DNA from: HdN1 sp052035295
GTDB taxonomy: Bacteria > Pseudomonadota > Gammaproteobacteria > Pseudomonadales > Ketobacteraceae
Assembly: GCA_052035295.1 (NCBI GenBank)
Contig: JBPOHS010000203.1
Location: forward strand, 1-36,812
Length of the DNA stretch: 36,812 bases
Reading direction: 5' to 3'
Below, piece after piece: positions 21,409 to 30,914 of the stretch. The notes under the pieces are model-generated. The model was not told the DNA's origin, did not search any database, and saw nothing but the letters and a program-made list of their open reading frames with translations. The position numbers and the translations under genes are program-made. Numbering within the stretch: the stretch's first letter is position 1; each line of letters begins with the position of its first letter.

Positions 21409-23013
21409 ATGCAAACCAACACCACAAAACACAGCCTGCTCCGGGGGCTTGTCCGGGCCACCAGCGGCCTTGTAGTGCTGACGTTATTCCTGGCACCCGG
21501 CGACATGCTTTTCTGGTTTTTGTCGTTTCACCTGACGTCTTTCATTGCCAGCGGTTTGCTGGCGATTGCCCTGAAACGGCATTGGCTGGGCTGGAGTCTG
21601 GCCGCCTTCTGGATTCCGGTCTTGCCGGCGTTGTGGTTGTCCTTCCGGCCCGAGAACAACAGCGTCAACATGACCGCCAGCGACAACTGTTGGTACAACA
21701 TGGAGCGCGACGTCAACCACATGATGGTGGTCGGATTGATGTTCTTTGACGCCGCCCCTGCGCCGGAAAAACTCGAACAGCTGTTGCGGGAACGTTTGCT
21801 GTGTTTTTCACGCTTTCGGCAAATACCCAAAATGGAAAAGGGTGTGCGGCAATGGGTCGACGATGAACACTTCGCGCTTGCCCGCCACGTCGAATACTGC
21901 CCACTGGAGACGAGTTCATCACAAGCCTTTGCCGAACGGGTGAATACGCTCTCAGGAAAAAAACTGGATTTTGATCAGCCACTCTGGCACATGCAGATCA
22001 TCCCCAACCACCCCTCAGGGGCAGCGTTAGTGCTCCGCATCCATCACTGCATTGCCGATGGCATTGCGCTGGTGCGGGTACTTCTTTCCATGACGGAACA
22101 GGCACAGCCAAACACCAGCGAAGCGCAGATCGTCAGCAACACGGGTGAGACGGTGGCACCCGACACGCGCGCACAAGGCATGGAACCCGCCAACGGTTCC
22201 GCCACGGCCCACCGCAATGCTGCTCCGAGCGAAAAAGCGGTGTCGTCCTCCAGAAACAACAAACAATCACCCATCACACTGCTCAAAGAGCTGCTGCAGG
22301 CATTTCCGCGCATGATAATGCTGCCGGACAGCAAGACCAGCTTCAAACATCCCCTCACGGGGGTTCGTCGCACGGCCTGGACGACTCCCATGCCGTTGAA
22401 CGCGATCAAACGCATTGCTTCTGCGCACAACGCCAAAATCAATGATGTGGTTCTGGCCGCGACCGCAGGCGCCCTCCGCCGCTATTTCCAGGCGCACAAC
22501 GAGCCCACCACTGGCATCACCCTTCGGGTGCTGGTTCCCATCAATCTTCGTCCCCTGACCGGTCCGATTGAGTTGGGCAACAAGGTCGGATTCATCTATT
22601 TGCCCCTGCCGGTCGGCTGTGCTGATCCGGTGGCGAGATTGCGAGACGTTAAAGCGGGAATGGACGCCATCAAAAGCGGCAAGGAGGCATTTCTTTCCTA
22701 TCTGTCGCTGTGCTTTCTCGGCACCCTGCCACAGGCGTTACAACACGTACTGATCGACACGTTCAACCAGAATGCATCGTCTACCATGACCAATGTTCCG
22801 GGGCCGAAAGAAGCACTATCGTTCGCCGGACAGCGAGTCACGCACATGAACTTCTTTGGCCCGCAGTCAGGGAAGATGGGGGTCGGTATCAGTGTGTTCA
22901 GCTACCAGAACGAGCTGACCCTGGGAATCACGACAGACGCGGGCATGGTGCCCCACCCCGAGCAATTCACCGCCTGTTTCGAGCAGGAAATCGCGGAGTG
23001 GCCTGCCACCTAG
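21409..23013 (+). CDS. Wax-ester synthase/acyl-CoA:diacylglycerol acyltransferase (WS/DGAT) with N-terminal membrane segment
   Basis: 534 residues from the ATG at 21409 (AGGGTAGG upstream). Transfers acyl groups from acyl-CoA to fatty alcohols or diacylglycerol to make storage wax ester or triacylglycerol at the membrane. The catalytic HHxxxDG is intact (His212-His213-CIA-Asp217-Gly218); also present are FDQPLWHMQII, the NDVVLAATAGALRRYF helix and late NVPGPKEALSFAG. Residues about 10-75 look like two or three hydrophobic helices (GLVVLTLFLAPGDMLFWFLS, WSLAAFWIPVLPALWLSF), whereas standard bacterial enzymes start directly with a soluble fold near residue 1. Thus the acyltransferase begins around residue 85 here. 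Residues 230-290 are a low-complexity Thr/Ala/Ser linker between the two halves. It is convergent with the PPC lipoprotein gene. Confidence 0.92.
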   Translation: MQTNTTKHSLLRGLVRATSGLVVLTLFLAPGDMLFWFLSFHLTSFIASGLLAIALKRHWLGWSLAAFWIPVLPALWLSFRPENNSVNMTASDNCWYNMERDVNHMMVVGLMFFDAAPAPEKLEQLLRERLLCFSRFRQIPKMEKGVRQWVDDEHFALARHVEYCPLETSSSQAFAERVNTLSGKKLDFDQPLWHMQIIPNHPSGAALVLRIHHCIADGIALVRVLLSMTEQAQPNTSEAQIVSNTGETVAPDTRAQGMEPANGSATAHRNAAPSEKAVSSSRNNKQSPITLLKELLQAFPRMIMLPDSKTSFKHPLTGVRRTAWTTPMPLNAIKRIASAHNAKINDVVLAATAGALRRYFQAHNEPTTGITLRVLVPINLRPLTGPIELGNKVGFIYLPLPVGCADPVARLRDVKAGMDAIKSGKEAFLSYLSLCFLGTLPQALQHVLIDTFNQNASSTMTNVPGPKEALSFAGQRVTHMNFFGPQSGKMGVGISVFSYQNELTLGITTDAGMVPHPEQFTACFEQEIAEWPAT

Positions 23014-23062
23014 ACGAGGCCTGCCACCCAGGCGAAAACCCGCTGACAGTCATGGCATGGCG

Positions 23063-24022
23063 TCAAGGCATGGCAAGTTCCAGCAGGTAGTCCTGGGGCA
23101 CCTCACCAGTGTCCAGGGCTGAGACGATGACATAAAGTGCCCCACCATTGTTGGCATCGACGGCAAACGTCAGTGTCTCGTCCGCCCCCGCTGCATTTTC
23201 GCTGGTGGCGAGCAGGTTGTGGTGCTTGTCGATCAGCGCCAGACTCAAATCGGCCGTGGCAAACCCGGTAAGGGTAATGGCATGTACGCCCGCGTAGGAA
23301 AGGGGTACGGTATAGATATCCACCCGATCGCCGACGTCACTCACCTCGCCCGTAACCGCCGTATTGGGCAGCAATGCGACCGCGTTCACGACCGTATCAT
23401 TGGGTTCCACATCCGCGACGGCCGTCAGGGGATCCCCGGTCATCGAACGTACAATCGAACGTGAGCCTTGCCAGTTCACCTGCCCGCTGCAAAGCACATT
23501 GCCGGCCGAATCTTCCAGCCCGAAGGTTTCGACGCCGCTGAAGCGGTCACCCTCCAGTTGCAGGCCCACCTCGTTGGCGTATCTCACGCTGCGTCCCCCC
23601 AAGCGAATGTCGGCAGCGCTATGTGCCTGAGAACGTGCGCCAGCGACTTCGCCCTGGGCAATCTCTACGCCCTGCAATGACAGGAAGGACAGACTGGCCT
23701 GCGATTGGGTGATATCCACAAAGGTGTCAGTCACTTCGGAGGGAAATCCACAATCGTTTTCCCCGGCAGACAACTGGACCGCCCAGCGGCCACTGAAATC
23801 CGCATCGCGTTGTACCTGCCCGCCGGGCTCGGCGGCACCGTCCGGCGAGGACGAGGAATCCGGGCCCGGGCGTTCGTCTGTCGGGGAGGAATCGCCCTGA
23901 AAGGCGGATCTGTCATCATGGGAATCACTGCCGCATCCGGCGCTCAGCGCGACCAGACCGGCCAGGAAGGAATACTGGAATGCCTTTCCCATGCGCGGGA
24001 AAGACGTGTGCGAAGGGCTCAT
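23063..24022 (-). CDS. Lipoprotein with C-terminal PPC (pre-peptidase) domain
   Basis: 319 residues from the ATG at 24022, which has AGGAG six bases upstream; an ATG at 23992 is in frame. A lipoprotein signal ends in LSAGC, so the protein should be lipid-anchored. A Ser/Pro/Asp-rich linker (about 35-65) exposes the rest. Residues 70-195 form a beta domain opening with FSGRWAVQLSAG; it contains two Cys (NDCGFPS and NVLCSG) that could pair. Residues 205-319 match the PPC beta-sandwich: DVEPNDT at the start, then GEVSDVGDRVDIYTVPLS, DLSLALIDKHHNLL and LYVIVSALD. PPC domains usually accompany secreted enzymes, but no catalytic domain is present. Function unknown; carbohydrate or surface binding is a guess. 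It is a single gene transcribed towards the wax-ester synthase. Confidence 0.82.
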   Translation of the reverse strand: MSPSHTSFPRMGKAFQYSFLAGLVALSAGCGSDSHDDRSAFQGDSSPTDERPGPDSSSSPDGAAEPGGQVQRDADFSGRWAVQLSAGENDCGFPSEVTDTFVDITQSQASLSFLSLQGVEIAQGEVAGARSQAHSAADIRLGGRSVRYANEVGLQLEGDRFSGVETFGLEDSAGNVLCSGQVNWQGSRSIVRSMTGDPLTAVADVEPNDTVVNAVALLPNTAVTGEVSDVGDRVDIYTVPLSYAGVHAITLTGFATADLSLALIDKHHNLLATSENAAGADETLTFAVDANNGGALYVIVSALDTGEVPQDYLLELAMP

Positions 24023-24203
24023 GCGGCGCTCCTGTGCCACGGGTAAACGTTATCGGTGAGGCGCTACTGCATGCTTCAACACTGTGAAAGTGATAGCACA
24101 GCCACCTGACCTGCACAACTTTTCACCTGCCAGCTCCGCCGGACGGATACCTTCACCCGATCCCCGCCATTACGTCGACGCTTTGATTCTCCCCGGATAG
24201 CAC

Positions 24204-24237
24204 AAAAAAGGGCGCATCTTTCGATGCGCCCTTTTTT
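24204..24237. terminator. Strong terminator of the gltBD operon
   Basis: AAAAAAGGGCGCATC (24204-24218), loop tttc, GATGCGCCCTTTTTT (24223-24237): a perfect 15-base stem with a T-tract in either direction. It lies 62 bases after the gltD stop and separates gltBD from the lipoprotein gene on the same strand. Confidence 0.92.
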
Positions 24238-24299
24238 GTATTGCCAGTGCAGGCAGCGACCTCCTCTCGGGAGGGACCGCTGCTTCACCCCGCCGCTTA

Positions 24300-25766
24300 T
24301 CAACGCGGCAGAATCGAGCTTCCCATCAGGAACTCATCAACGGCACGCGCCGCTTGACGACCTTCACGAATCGCCCACACCACCAGTGATTGACCGCGAC
24401 GCATGTCACCGGCAGCAAAGACTTTTGCTACGTTGGTGGCGTAGCCGCCCTCTGCTTCGGTGCTTGCCTTGGCATTGCCACGCGGATCTTTCTCTACGCC
24501 AAAACCGGCCAGAATGGTGTCTACCGGGCTGACAAAGCCCATCGCGAGCAGCACGAGATCCGCCTTATAGACTTTCTCGGTGCCTTCGAGCTCGATGAAC
24601 TTGCCGTCCTTGAAATCCACCTGGACCGTCTTGAGCGCTGTCAATTTGCCGTTTTCACCAATGAATTCCTTGGTGGCTACGGCAAACTCGCGTTCGCAGC
24701 CCTCATCGTGGCTGGACGAAGTCCGCAGCTTGTACGGCCAGTAGGGCCATGTCATCGGCTTGTTCTCTTGCTCGGGCGGACGCGGCATGACTTCGAACTG
24801 CACGACGCTGGCGGCGCCATGACGGTTGGATGTCCCGACACAGTCAGAACCGGTATCACCACCGCCAATGACGATGACATGCTTGCCATCGGCACGGATC
24901 TGTTCAGGCATTTTCACGCCGGAGTTGACGCGGTTCTGCTGCGGCAGGAATTCCATGGCGAAATGAACGCCATTGAGTTCACGACCAGGCACAGGCAGGT
25001 CACGCGATTGCTCAGCGCCACCGGTCAGAAGCACAGCGTCAAACTCTTCCAGCAACTGTTTGGGAGTAATATTGCTCGTCGCCCAGTTGGTGACCTTGCT
25101 GCCTTTGGGCATTTCGCCCACCAGCGTATTGGTCTTGATGGTCACGCCTTCGGCCTTCAGCTGCTCGGCACGACGGTCGATGTGCGACTTGTCGAGCTTG
25201 AAGTCAGGAATACCGAAACGCAGCAGACCACCCACGCGATCGTTCTTCTCGAACAGGGTCACGTCATGACCGGCACGCGCCAGTTGTTGTGAGGCAGCCA
25301 AACCCGCGGGGCCACCGCCAACCACCGCCACTTTCTTGCCGGTTTTAACGGCAGCAGGTTGCGGCTTGATCCAGCCTTCTTCCCAGGCACGGTCAATGAT
25401 GGCGTGCTCGATCGACTTGATGCCGATGGCCTTGTTGTTGATGTTCAGGGTGCAGGCAGCCTCGCAAGGTGCGGGGCAAATGCGACCGGTGAACTCCGGA
25501 AAGTTGTTGGTCGAGTGCAGGACGGCAATGGCGTTTTTCCAGTCGTCGCGATACACCAGATCGTTGAAATCCGGAATGATGTTGTTGACCGGGCAACCGT
25601 TATTGCAAAACGGTGTACCGCAATCCATGCAACGTGCACCTTGCTGCCGAGCCTGCTCGGGTTTCAGGGTATGCACGAATTCCTTGTAGTTCTTGAGACG
25701 CTGATCAGGCTTGTCGTAAGCCTCTTCCAGGCGCTCAAATTCCAGAAAACCAGTGACTTTTCCCAT
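24300..25766 (-). CDS. gltD: Glutamate synthase (NADPH) small subunit
   Basis: 488 residues with AGGAG before the ATG. The beta subunit oxidises NADPH and passes electrons through FAD and iron-sulfur clusters to the large subunit, which makes glutamate from glutamine and 2-oxoglutarate. The N-terminal Cys-rich region carries CMDCGTPFCNNGCP and GRICPAPCEAACT, ligands of two [4Fe-4S] clusters. The FAD-binding fold is VAVVGGGPAGLAASQQL and the NADPH-binding fold VIVIGGGDTGSDCVG; the closing AAGDMRRGQSLVVWAI segment is typical. Length fits the family (470-490). It follows gltB after 24 bases on the same strand, so the two are translated from one message in the gltB-gltD order. Confidence 0.98.
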   Translation of the reverse strand: MGKVTGFLEFERLEEAYDKPDQRLKNYKEFVHTLKPEQARQQGARCMDCGTPFCNNGCPVNNIIPDFNDLVYRDDWKNAIAVLHSTNNFPEFTGRICPAPCEAACTLNINNKAIGIKSIEHAIIDRAWEEGWIKPQPAAVKTGKKVAVVGGGPAGLAASQQLARAGHDVTLFEKNDRVGGLLRFGIPDFKLDKSHIDRRAEQLKAEGVTIKTNTLVGEMPKGSKVTNWATSNITPKQLLEEFDAVLLTGGAEQSRDLPVPGRELNGVHFAMEFLPQQNRVNSGVKMPEQIRADGKHVIVIGGGDTGSDCVGTSNRHGAASVVQFEVMPRPPEQENKPMTWPYWPYKLRTSSSHDEGCEREFAVATKEFIGENGKLTALKTVQVDFKDGKFIELEGTEKVYKADLVLLAMGFVSPVDTILAGFGVEKDPRGNAKASTEAEGGYATNVAKVFAAGDMRRGQSLVVWAIREGRQAARAVDEFLMGSSILPR

Positions 25767-25790
25767 TGTATGAACTCCTCGTATTCCGGC

Positions 25791-28700
25791 TCAGGCCTTG
25801 GCCTTGGCAGCTTTCTTGCCCTCGTCGCCTTTGGCGGAGGAACCTTGTTTGGCAGCGTTCAGGTCGACCAGTGCGCGACGGTACTCGCTCGGGAAGACCT
25901 TGATGAACTTCGCCTTGGCCGTGGCCCAGTTGTCCAGAATCTCGCGGGCACGCAGTGAGCCGGTCCAGCGATGATGGTCTTCCAACAGGGTCTTGAGCAA
26001 CGTCTCGTCAGCGGTATCACGGTGCAGGGGAATGCCGGCGGCCTCTTGCTCTGCAGGCGACAACACGGGTTCCAGCGCCACTTGAGCGGTGTTGCAACGC
26101 TTGGCGAACTGACCGTCGACGTCGTAAACAAAAGCCACGCCACCAGACATACCGGCGGCGAAGTTGCGACCGGTCTTGCCGAGCACAACAACGGTTCCGC
26201 CCGTCATGTATTCGCAACCATGGTCACCAGTACCTTCGACGACAGCGGTTGCGCCCGACAGACGCACACCGAAACGCTCGCCTGCCACGCCACGGAAGAA
26301 GGCTTCACCCGAGGTCGCGCCGTACAGCACAGTGTTGCCCACGATGATGTTGTTACCCGCTTCGCCACGGAAATCGATGCTCGGACGCACGACGATACGA
26401 CCGCCCGACAAGCCTTTGCCGGTGTAGTCGTTGGCTTCGCCGATCAGGTAGAAGGTAATCCCCTTCGCCAGGAACGCGCCAAAGCTTTGACCGCCCGTGC
26501 CTTCAAACTGGACGTGGATCGTCGAATCCGGCAGACCGTCCGGGTGATGCTTGATCAGTTCACCCGACAGCATCGCGCCGACAGTGCGGTTGACGTTGCG
26601 CGCAGCTTCCATGAACTGGACTTTCTCGCCCTTCTCGATGGCAGCCTTGGCTTTCTCGATCAGTTTGACGTCAAGCGCCTTGTCGAGACCATGATCCTGG
26701 AAGCTGTTATGCAGGCGAGGCACTTCTGCCGGAACCGGCGGCAACGCGAACACGCGGCTGAAATCCAGGCCCTTTGCTTTCCAGTGTTCAATGCCCTTGC
26801 GGGTGTCGAGCAGGTCGGCACGGCCTACCAGGTCTTCAAACTTGCGGATTCCCAACTGGGCCATGATCTGACGCGCTTCTTCAGCAATGAAGAAGAAGAA
26901 ATTCACGACATGCTCGGGCTTGCCGGAGAATTTCTTGCGCAGCACCGGATCCTGCGTAGCCACACCCACCGGACAGGTGTTCAAGTGGCACTTACGCATC
27001 ATGATGCAGCCTTCAACGACCAGCGGCGCGGTTGCAAAACCGAACTCGTCAGCGCCCAGCAACGCGCCGATGACGACGTCACGGCCCGTCTTCATCTGGC
27101 CGTCAGCCTGCACACGTACGCGGCCACGCAGACGGTTGAGCACCAGCGTTTGCTGGGTTTCGGCCAGGCCGAGCTCCCAGGGAGTACCGGCATGCTTGAT
27201 GGAAGACCAGGGCGAAGCACCGGTACCACCATCATGACCCGCGATAACGATGTGGTCGGCCTTGGCTTTCGCCACGCCTGCGGCAATCGTACCGACACCC
27301 ACTTCGGATACCAGTTTCACTGACACGTCCGACTTGGGATTGACGTTCTTCAGGTCGTGGATCAGCTGCGCCAGATCTTCGATCGAGTAGATGTCATGGT
27401 GCGGAGGCGGTGAAATCAGACCCACACCCGGTACGGAGTGACGCAACTTGCCGATGTACTCGGATACCTTGCCACCAGGCAGCTGGCCGCCTTCACCGGG
27501 CTTGGCGCCTTGTGCCATCTTGATCTGGATCTGGTCGGCAGACACCAGGTATTCGGTGGTTACACCGAAACGGCCAGAAGCCACCTGTTTGATCCTGGAG
27601 CGCAGGCTGTCGCCTTCCTTCATGATGTAATCGACTTCAACGACATTGCCGATCACGTCGGTCAGCTTGGTGCCTTCCTTGATCTTGATGCCCTTGAGCT
27701 CGTTACGGTAACGGTTCTGGTCTTCACCACCTTCACCGGTGTTGCTCTTGCCGCCGATGCGGTTCATGGCAACCGCCAGCGTGGTATGCGCTTCGGTCGA
27801 AATCGAGCCGAGCGACATGGCACCCGTGGCAAAGCGCTTCACGATATCGGCAGCGGACTCGACTTCGTCGAGCGGGATCGCTTTCGACGGATCGATCCTG
27901 AACTCGAACAGGCCACGCAGCGTCATATGACGCTTGGTCTGATCATTGATGATCTGCGCGTATTCCTTGAAGGTGTCGTACTTGTTCGAGCGCGTGCTGT
28001 GCTGCAGCTTGGCGATCGCGTCCGGCGTCCACATGTGCTCTTCGCCACGGGTACGCCAGGCGTATTCACCACCCGCATCCAGCATGTTGGCGAGCACAGG
28101 ATCGCTGCTGAAGGCGCCCTTGTGATTGCGGATCGCTTCTTCGGCCACTTCAAAGATGCCGATACCGCCGACCTGGGTCGGGGTGCCAGTGAAGTACTTC
28201 TTCACGAGATCGGAGTTCAGACCGATGGCTTCGAAAATCTGGGCGCCGCAGTACGACATGTACGTGCTGATCCCCATCTTCGACATGATCTTCGAGAGAC
28301 CCTTGCCAATGGCCTTGATGTAGTTGTAGATCGCTTTGTCGGCAGTGGTGCCCAGACCCGGTGCGAGATCCGCCAGGGTTTCCATGGCGAGGTACGGATG
28401 CACGGCTTCAGCACCATAACCAGCCAGCACGGCAAAGTGGTGGACTTCACGCGCAGACCCGGTTTCGACCACCAGACCGGCAGACGTACGCAGCCCTTTG
28501 CGCACCAGATGATGGTGAATGGCCGACAGTGCCAGCAACGCAGGGATGGCGATATTGTCGCGATCCATACGGCGATCGGTGATGATCAGGATGTTGCTGC
28601 CGGACTGGATGGCTTCCACCGCTTCGGCGCACAACAGGGCCAGACGGGCTTCAACACCCTCATTACCCCAGGCAGCCGGATAGGTGATGTCGATTTCGTA

Positions 28701-30542
28701 AGTACGGAACTTGCCACCCGTGTGCTTCTCAATGGAACGCAGACGCGCCATGTCATCAAAGTCGAGGACCGGTTGTGCCACTTCGAGACGCATCGGCGGA
28801 TTGACCGCGTTGATATCGAGCAGGTTCGGACGCGGGCCGATGAACGACACCAGCGACATGACCACGGCCTCACGGATCGGGTCGATCGGTGGGTTGGTCA
28901 CTTGCGCGAACAATTGCTTGAAGTAGTTGTACAGCGGCTTGTTCTTGCTGGAGAGCACGGCCAGGGGCGAATCGTTACCCATGGAACCGATGCCTTCCTC
29001 ACCCGTGGCGGCCATTGGCGACAGCAGGAACTTGACGTCTTCCTGGGTGAAGCCGAACGCTTGTTGGCGGTCGAGCAGGGATTCACCGAACTCGCCGGCA
29101 GAACCTTTGGCATCAATGTTGTCGAGCTTGATACGAACGTTCTCGATCCACTGGCGGTAGGGCTTGGCGGAGGCGAACTGGGCTTTCAGCTCTTCATCTT
29201 CGATGATGCGGCCCTGTTCGAAATCGATCAGGAACATCTTGCCCGGTTGCAGACGCCATTTCTTGACGATCTTGTTCTCGGGGATGGGCAACACGCCGGA
29301 TTCCGACGCCAGCACCACGATGTCATCTTCGGTGACGATGAAACGGGCCGGACGCAGACCGTTACGGTCAAGCGTGGCGCCGATCTGACGACCATCAGTG
29401 AAGACCATGGCAGCGGGGCCGTCCCACGGTTCCAGCATGGCGGCATGGTATTCGTAGAACGCGCGACGACGCTCGTCCATCAGCGTGTGTTGTTCCCAGG
29501 CTTCAGGGATCATCATCATGGCGGCATGTGCCAGCGGGTAACCCGCCATCACCAGCAGCTCGAGTGCGTTGTCGAAGGTTGCCGTATCGGACTGGCCTTC
29601 CATGCTGATCGGGTAAAGCTTCTTGAGGTCGTCAGCCAGAACGGGCGACTTCATGACGCCTTCACGGGCGCGCATCCAGTTAAAGTTGCCTTTGACGGTA
29701 TTGATTTCACCGTTATGGGCAACCATACGGTACGGATGCGCCAACGGCCACTCAGGGAACGTGTTGGTCGAGAAACGTTGGTGCACCAGCGCCAGCGCGG
29801 AAACGACACGTTCATCCTGCAGGTCGAGGAAGTACTTGCCCACCTGATCGGCCAGCAGCAGGCCTTTGTAGATGATCGTGCGGCAGGACATGCTGGGCAC
29901 GTAATATTCCGCACCGTGCGTCAGGTTCAGGCCATTGATCTTGGCCGACGCCGTCTTGCGGATGACGTAGAGTTTACGTTCCAGTGCATCGGGCACCAGG
30001 ATATCGTGGCCACGACCAATGAACACCTGACGGATAACAGGTTCTTTTTCACGAACGGTCGGCGACATGGGCATGTCACGATCAACCGGCACATCACGCC
30101 AGCCGAGCAACACCTGACCTTCGTTCTTGATGGCGCGTTCCAGTTCCTGCTCACAGGCCTGACGCGAGGCTGCTTCTTTGGGCAGGAAGATCATGCCGAC
30201 ACCGTATTCGCCTGGCGTTGGTAATGTCACGCCCTGCTTGGCCATTTCGGCGCGGTAGAATTCGTCGGGAATCTGGATCAGCAAACCGGCACCATCGCCC
30301 ATCAACGGATCAGCGCCCACCGCACCGCGATGGTCGATGTTCTCGAGGATCTTGAGACCCTGCGTGACGATGCTGTGTGCCTTGACGCCCTTGATGTGAG
30401 CAACAAAGCCCACACCGCAAGCATCATGCTCAGCGTTTGCATATAAGCCTGTATCGATGGCCGCCCGGATTTCCAGGGGGTTGGCCGAGCCGATGGCTGT
30501 CGAATTTTCGGGAAACAGGGCTTCCGAAGCCGCCTGAGTCAT
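25791..30542 (-). CDS. gltB: Glutamate synthase (NADPH) large subunit
   Basis: 1583 residues from the ATG at 30542, with GGAG upstream; a TTG at 30557 is in frame. The alpha subunit hydrolyses glutamine, channels ammonia and forms glutamate. The nucleophile is Cys42 in AEHDACGVGFVAHIKG, so a propeptide of about 41 residues must be removed, as in E. coli (42). The glutaminase domain contains HQRFSTNTFPEWPLAHPYRM. The FMN synthase domain has AGHDGGTGASPWSSIKHAG, and CIMMRKCHLNTCPVG binds the [3Fe-4S] cluster. The C-terminal GXGXG beta-helix includes GATSGEAFFRGVAGERFGVR. The last 20 residues are an Ala/Lys-rich tail. First gene of gltBD; the promoter region has a perfect-armed inverted repeat. 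Confidence 0.98.
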   Translation of the reverse strand: MTQAASEALFPENSTAIGSANPLEIRAAIDTGLYANAEHDACGVGFVAHIKGVKAHSIVTQGLKILENIDHRGAVGADPLMGDGAGLLIQIPDEFYRAEMAKQGVTLPTPGEYGVGMIFLPKEAASRQACEQELERAIKNEGQVLLGWRDVPVDRDMPMSPTVREKEPVIRQVFIGRGHDILVPDALERKLYVIRKTASAKINGLNLTHGAEYYVPSMSCRTIIYKGLLLADQVGKYFLDLQDERVVSALALVHQRFSTNTFPEWPLAHPYRMVAHNGEINTVKGNFNWMRAREGVMKSPVLADDLKKLYPISMEGQSDTATFDNALELLVMAGYPLAHAAMMMIPEAWEQHTLMDERRRAFYEYHAAMLEPWDGPAAMVFTDGRQIGATLDRNGLRPARFIVTEDDIVVLASESGVLPIPENKIVKKWRLQPGKMFLIDFEQGRIIEDEELKAQFASAKPYRQWIENVRIKLDNIDAKGSAGEFGESLLDRQQAFGFTQEDVKFLLSPMAATGEEGIGSMGNDSPLAVLSSKNKPLYNYFKQLFAQVTNPPIDPIREAVVMSLVSFIGPRPNLLDINAVNPPMRLEVAQPVLDFDDMARLRSIEKHTGGKFRTYEIDITYPAAWGNEGVEARLALLCAEAVEAIQSGSNILIITDRRMDRDNIAIPALLALSAIHHHLVRKGLRTSAGLVVETGSAREVHHFAVLAGYGAEAVHPYLAMETLADLAPGLGTTADKAIYNYIKAIGKGLSKIMSKMGISTYMSYCGAQIFEAIGLNSDLVKKYFTGTPTQVGGIGIFEVAEEAIRNHKGAFSSDPVLANMLDAGGEYAWRTRGEEHMWTPDAIAKLQHSTRSNKYDTFKEYAQIINDQTKRHMTLRGLFEFRIDPSKAIPLDEVESAADIVKRFATGAMSLGSISTEAHTTLAVAMNRIGGKSNTGEGGEDQNRYRNELKGIKIKEGTKLTDVIGNVVEVDYIMKEGDSLRSRIKQVASGRFGVTTEYLVSADQIQIKMAQGAKPGEGGQLPGGKVSEYIGKLRHSVPGVGLISPPPHHDIYSIEDLAQLIHDLKNVNPKSDVSVKLVSEVGVGTIAAGVAKAKADHIVIAGHDGGTGASPWSSIKHAGTPWELGLAETQQTLVLNRLRGRVRVQADGQMKTGRDVVIGALLGADEFGFATAPLVVEGCIMMRKCHLNTCPVGVATQDPVLRKKFSGKPEHVVNFFFFIAEEARQIMAQLGIRKFEDLVGRADLLDTRKGIEHWKAKGLDFSRVFALPPVPAEVPRLHNSFQDHGLDKALDVKLIEKAKAAIEKGEKVQFMEAARNVNRTVGAMLSGELIKHHPDGLPDSTIHVQFEGTGGQSFGAFLAKGITFYLIGEANDYTGKGLSGGRIVVRPSIDFRGEAGNNIIVGNTVLYGATSGEAFFRGVAGERFGVRLSGATAVVEGTGDHGCEYMTGGTVVVLGKTGRNFAAGMSGGVAFVYDVDGQFAKRCNTAQVALEPVLSPAEQEAAGIPLHRDTADETLLKTLLEDHHRWTGSLRAREILDNWATAKAKFIKVFPSEYRRALVDLNAAKQGSSAKGDEGKKAAKAKA

Positions 30543-30569
30543 GCGGACGCTCCACAACTAAGTGACATT

Positions 30570-30592
30570 TATATAAAAGATCTTGAAAGATC
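30570..30592 (-). promoter_or_regulatory. gltB promoter region with inverted repeat
   Basis: On the minus strand TATATA (30570-30575) lies 27 bases before the ATG as a -10. Just upstream, GATCTT-GA-AAGATC (30579-30592) is an inverted repeat with perfect 6-base arms that fills the -10/-35 spacer, where a bound repressor would block RNA polymerase. No strong -35 is seen. Confidence 0.4.
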
Positions 30593-30879
30593 ATCGAACT
30601 GCGGGAGTTTATATTTTCATTCCCCCCGCACAAATGGGGCGGAAACCGACCGTGCAGCGTCCCGCCGTTTTGCCTGTGATCTTCAAGGAAGAAGCGCTCA
30701 AGCAAAACAAGCGTACGATTGTCAAAGGTGAGATTTCTCAAAGGATCGGGCGATTGCAAGGCTCAAGCCAACAGGAGCAGGCCACTGGAGGGAAACTGAT
30801 CCAATGATGCACGTAGTTGCACCAACACGGCGAAGAACCGGGACCGCCCAAGGCCAGCCCCGCGATATCATCCACTTTT

Positions 30880-30907
30880 TCGACAAATTAGACAAGGTAC
30901 ATATGAT
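30880..30907 (+). promoter_or_regulatory. Candidate sigma-70 promoter in the gltB-fbpC gap
   Basis: TCGACA (30880-30885), a 16-base spacer and TATGAT (30902-30907) each match consensus at five of six positions. A transcript would begin near 30914. No credible coding region follows. Confidence 0.4.
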
Positions 30908-30914
30908 ATATACC
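30896..30914. promoter_or_regulatory. Imperfect 19-base dyad overlapping the candidate promoter
   Basis: GGTACATATGATATATACC pairs at eight of nine positions around a central G and covers the -10 box. Such a position suits a repressor site. Confidence 0.35.

Noticed and set aside
27438..30224. Very long open frame (928 codons) on the plus strand
   Set aside because: It lies wholly antisense to gltB, whose protein matches the family over its full length. The plus-strand translation is His/Arg/Asp-rich with no recognisable domain, as expected from an antisense frame in GC-rich DNA.
30583..30807. Plus-strand frame of 74 codons next to the gltB promoter
   Set aside because: No ribosome-binding site, no family likeness, and it begins inside the gltB promoter.
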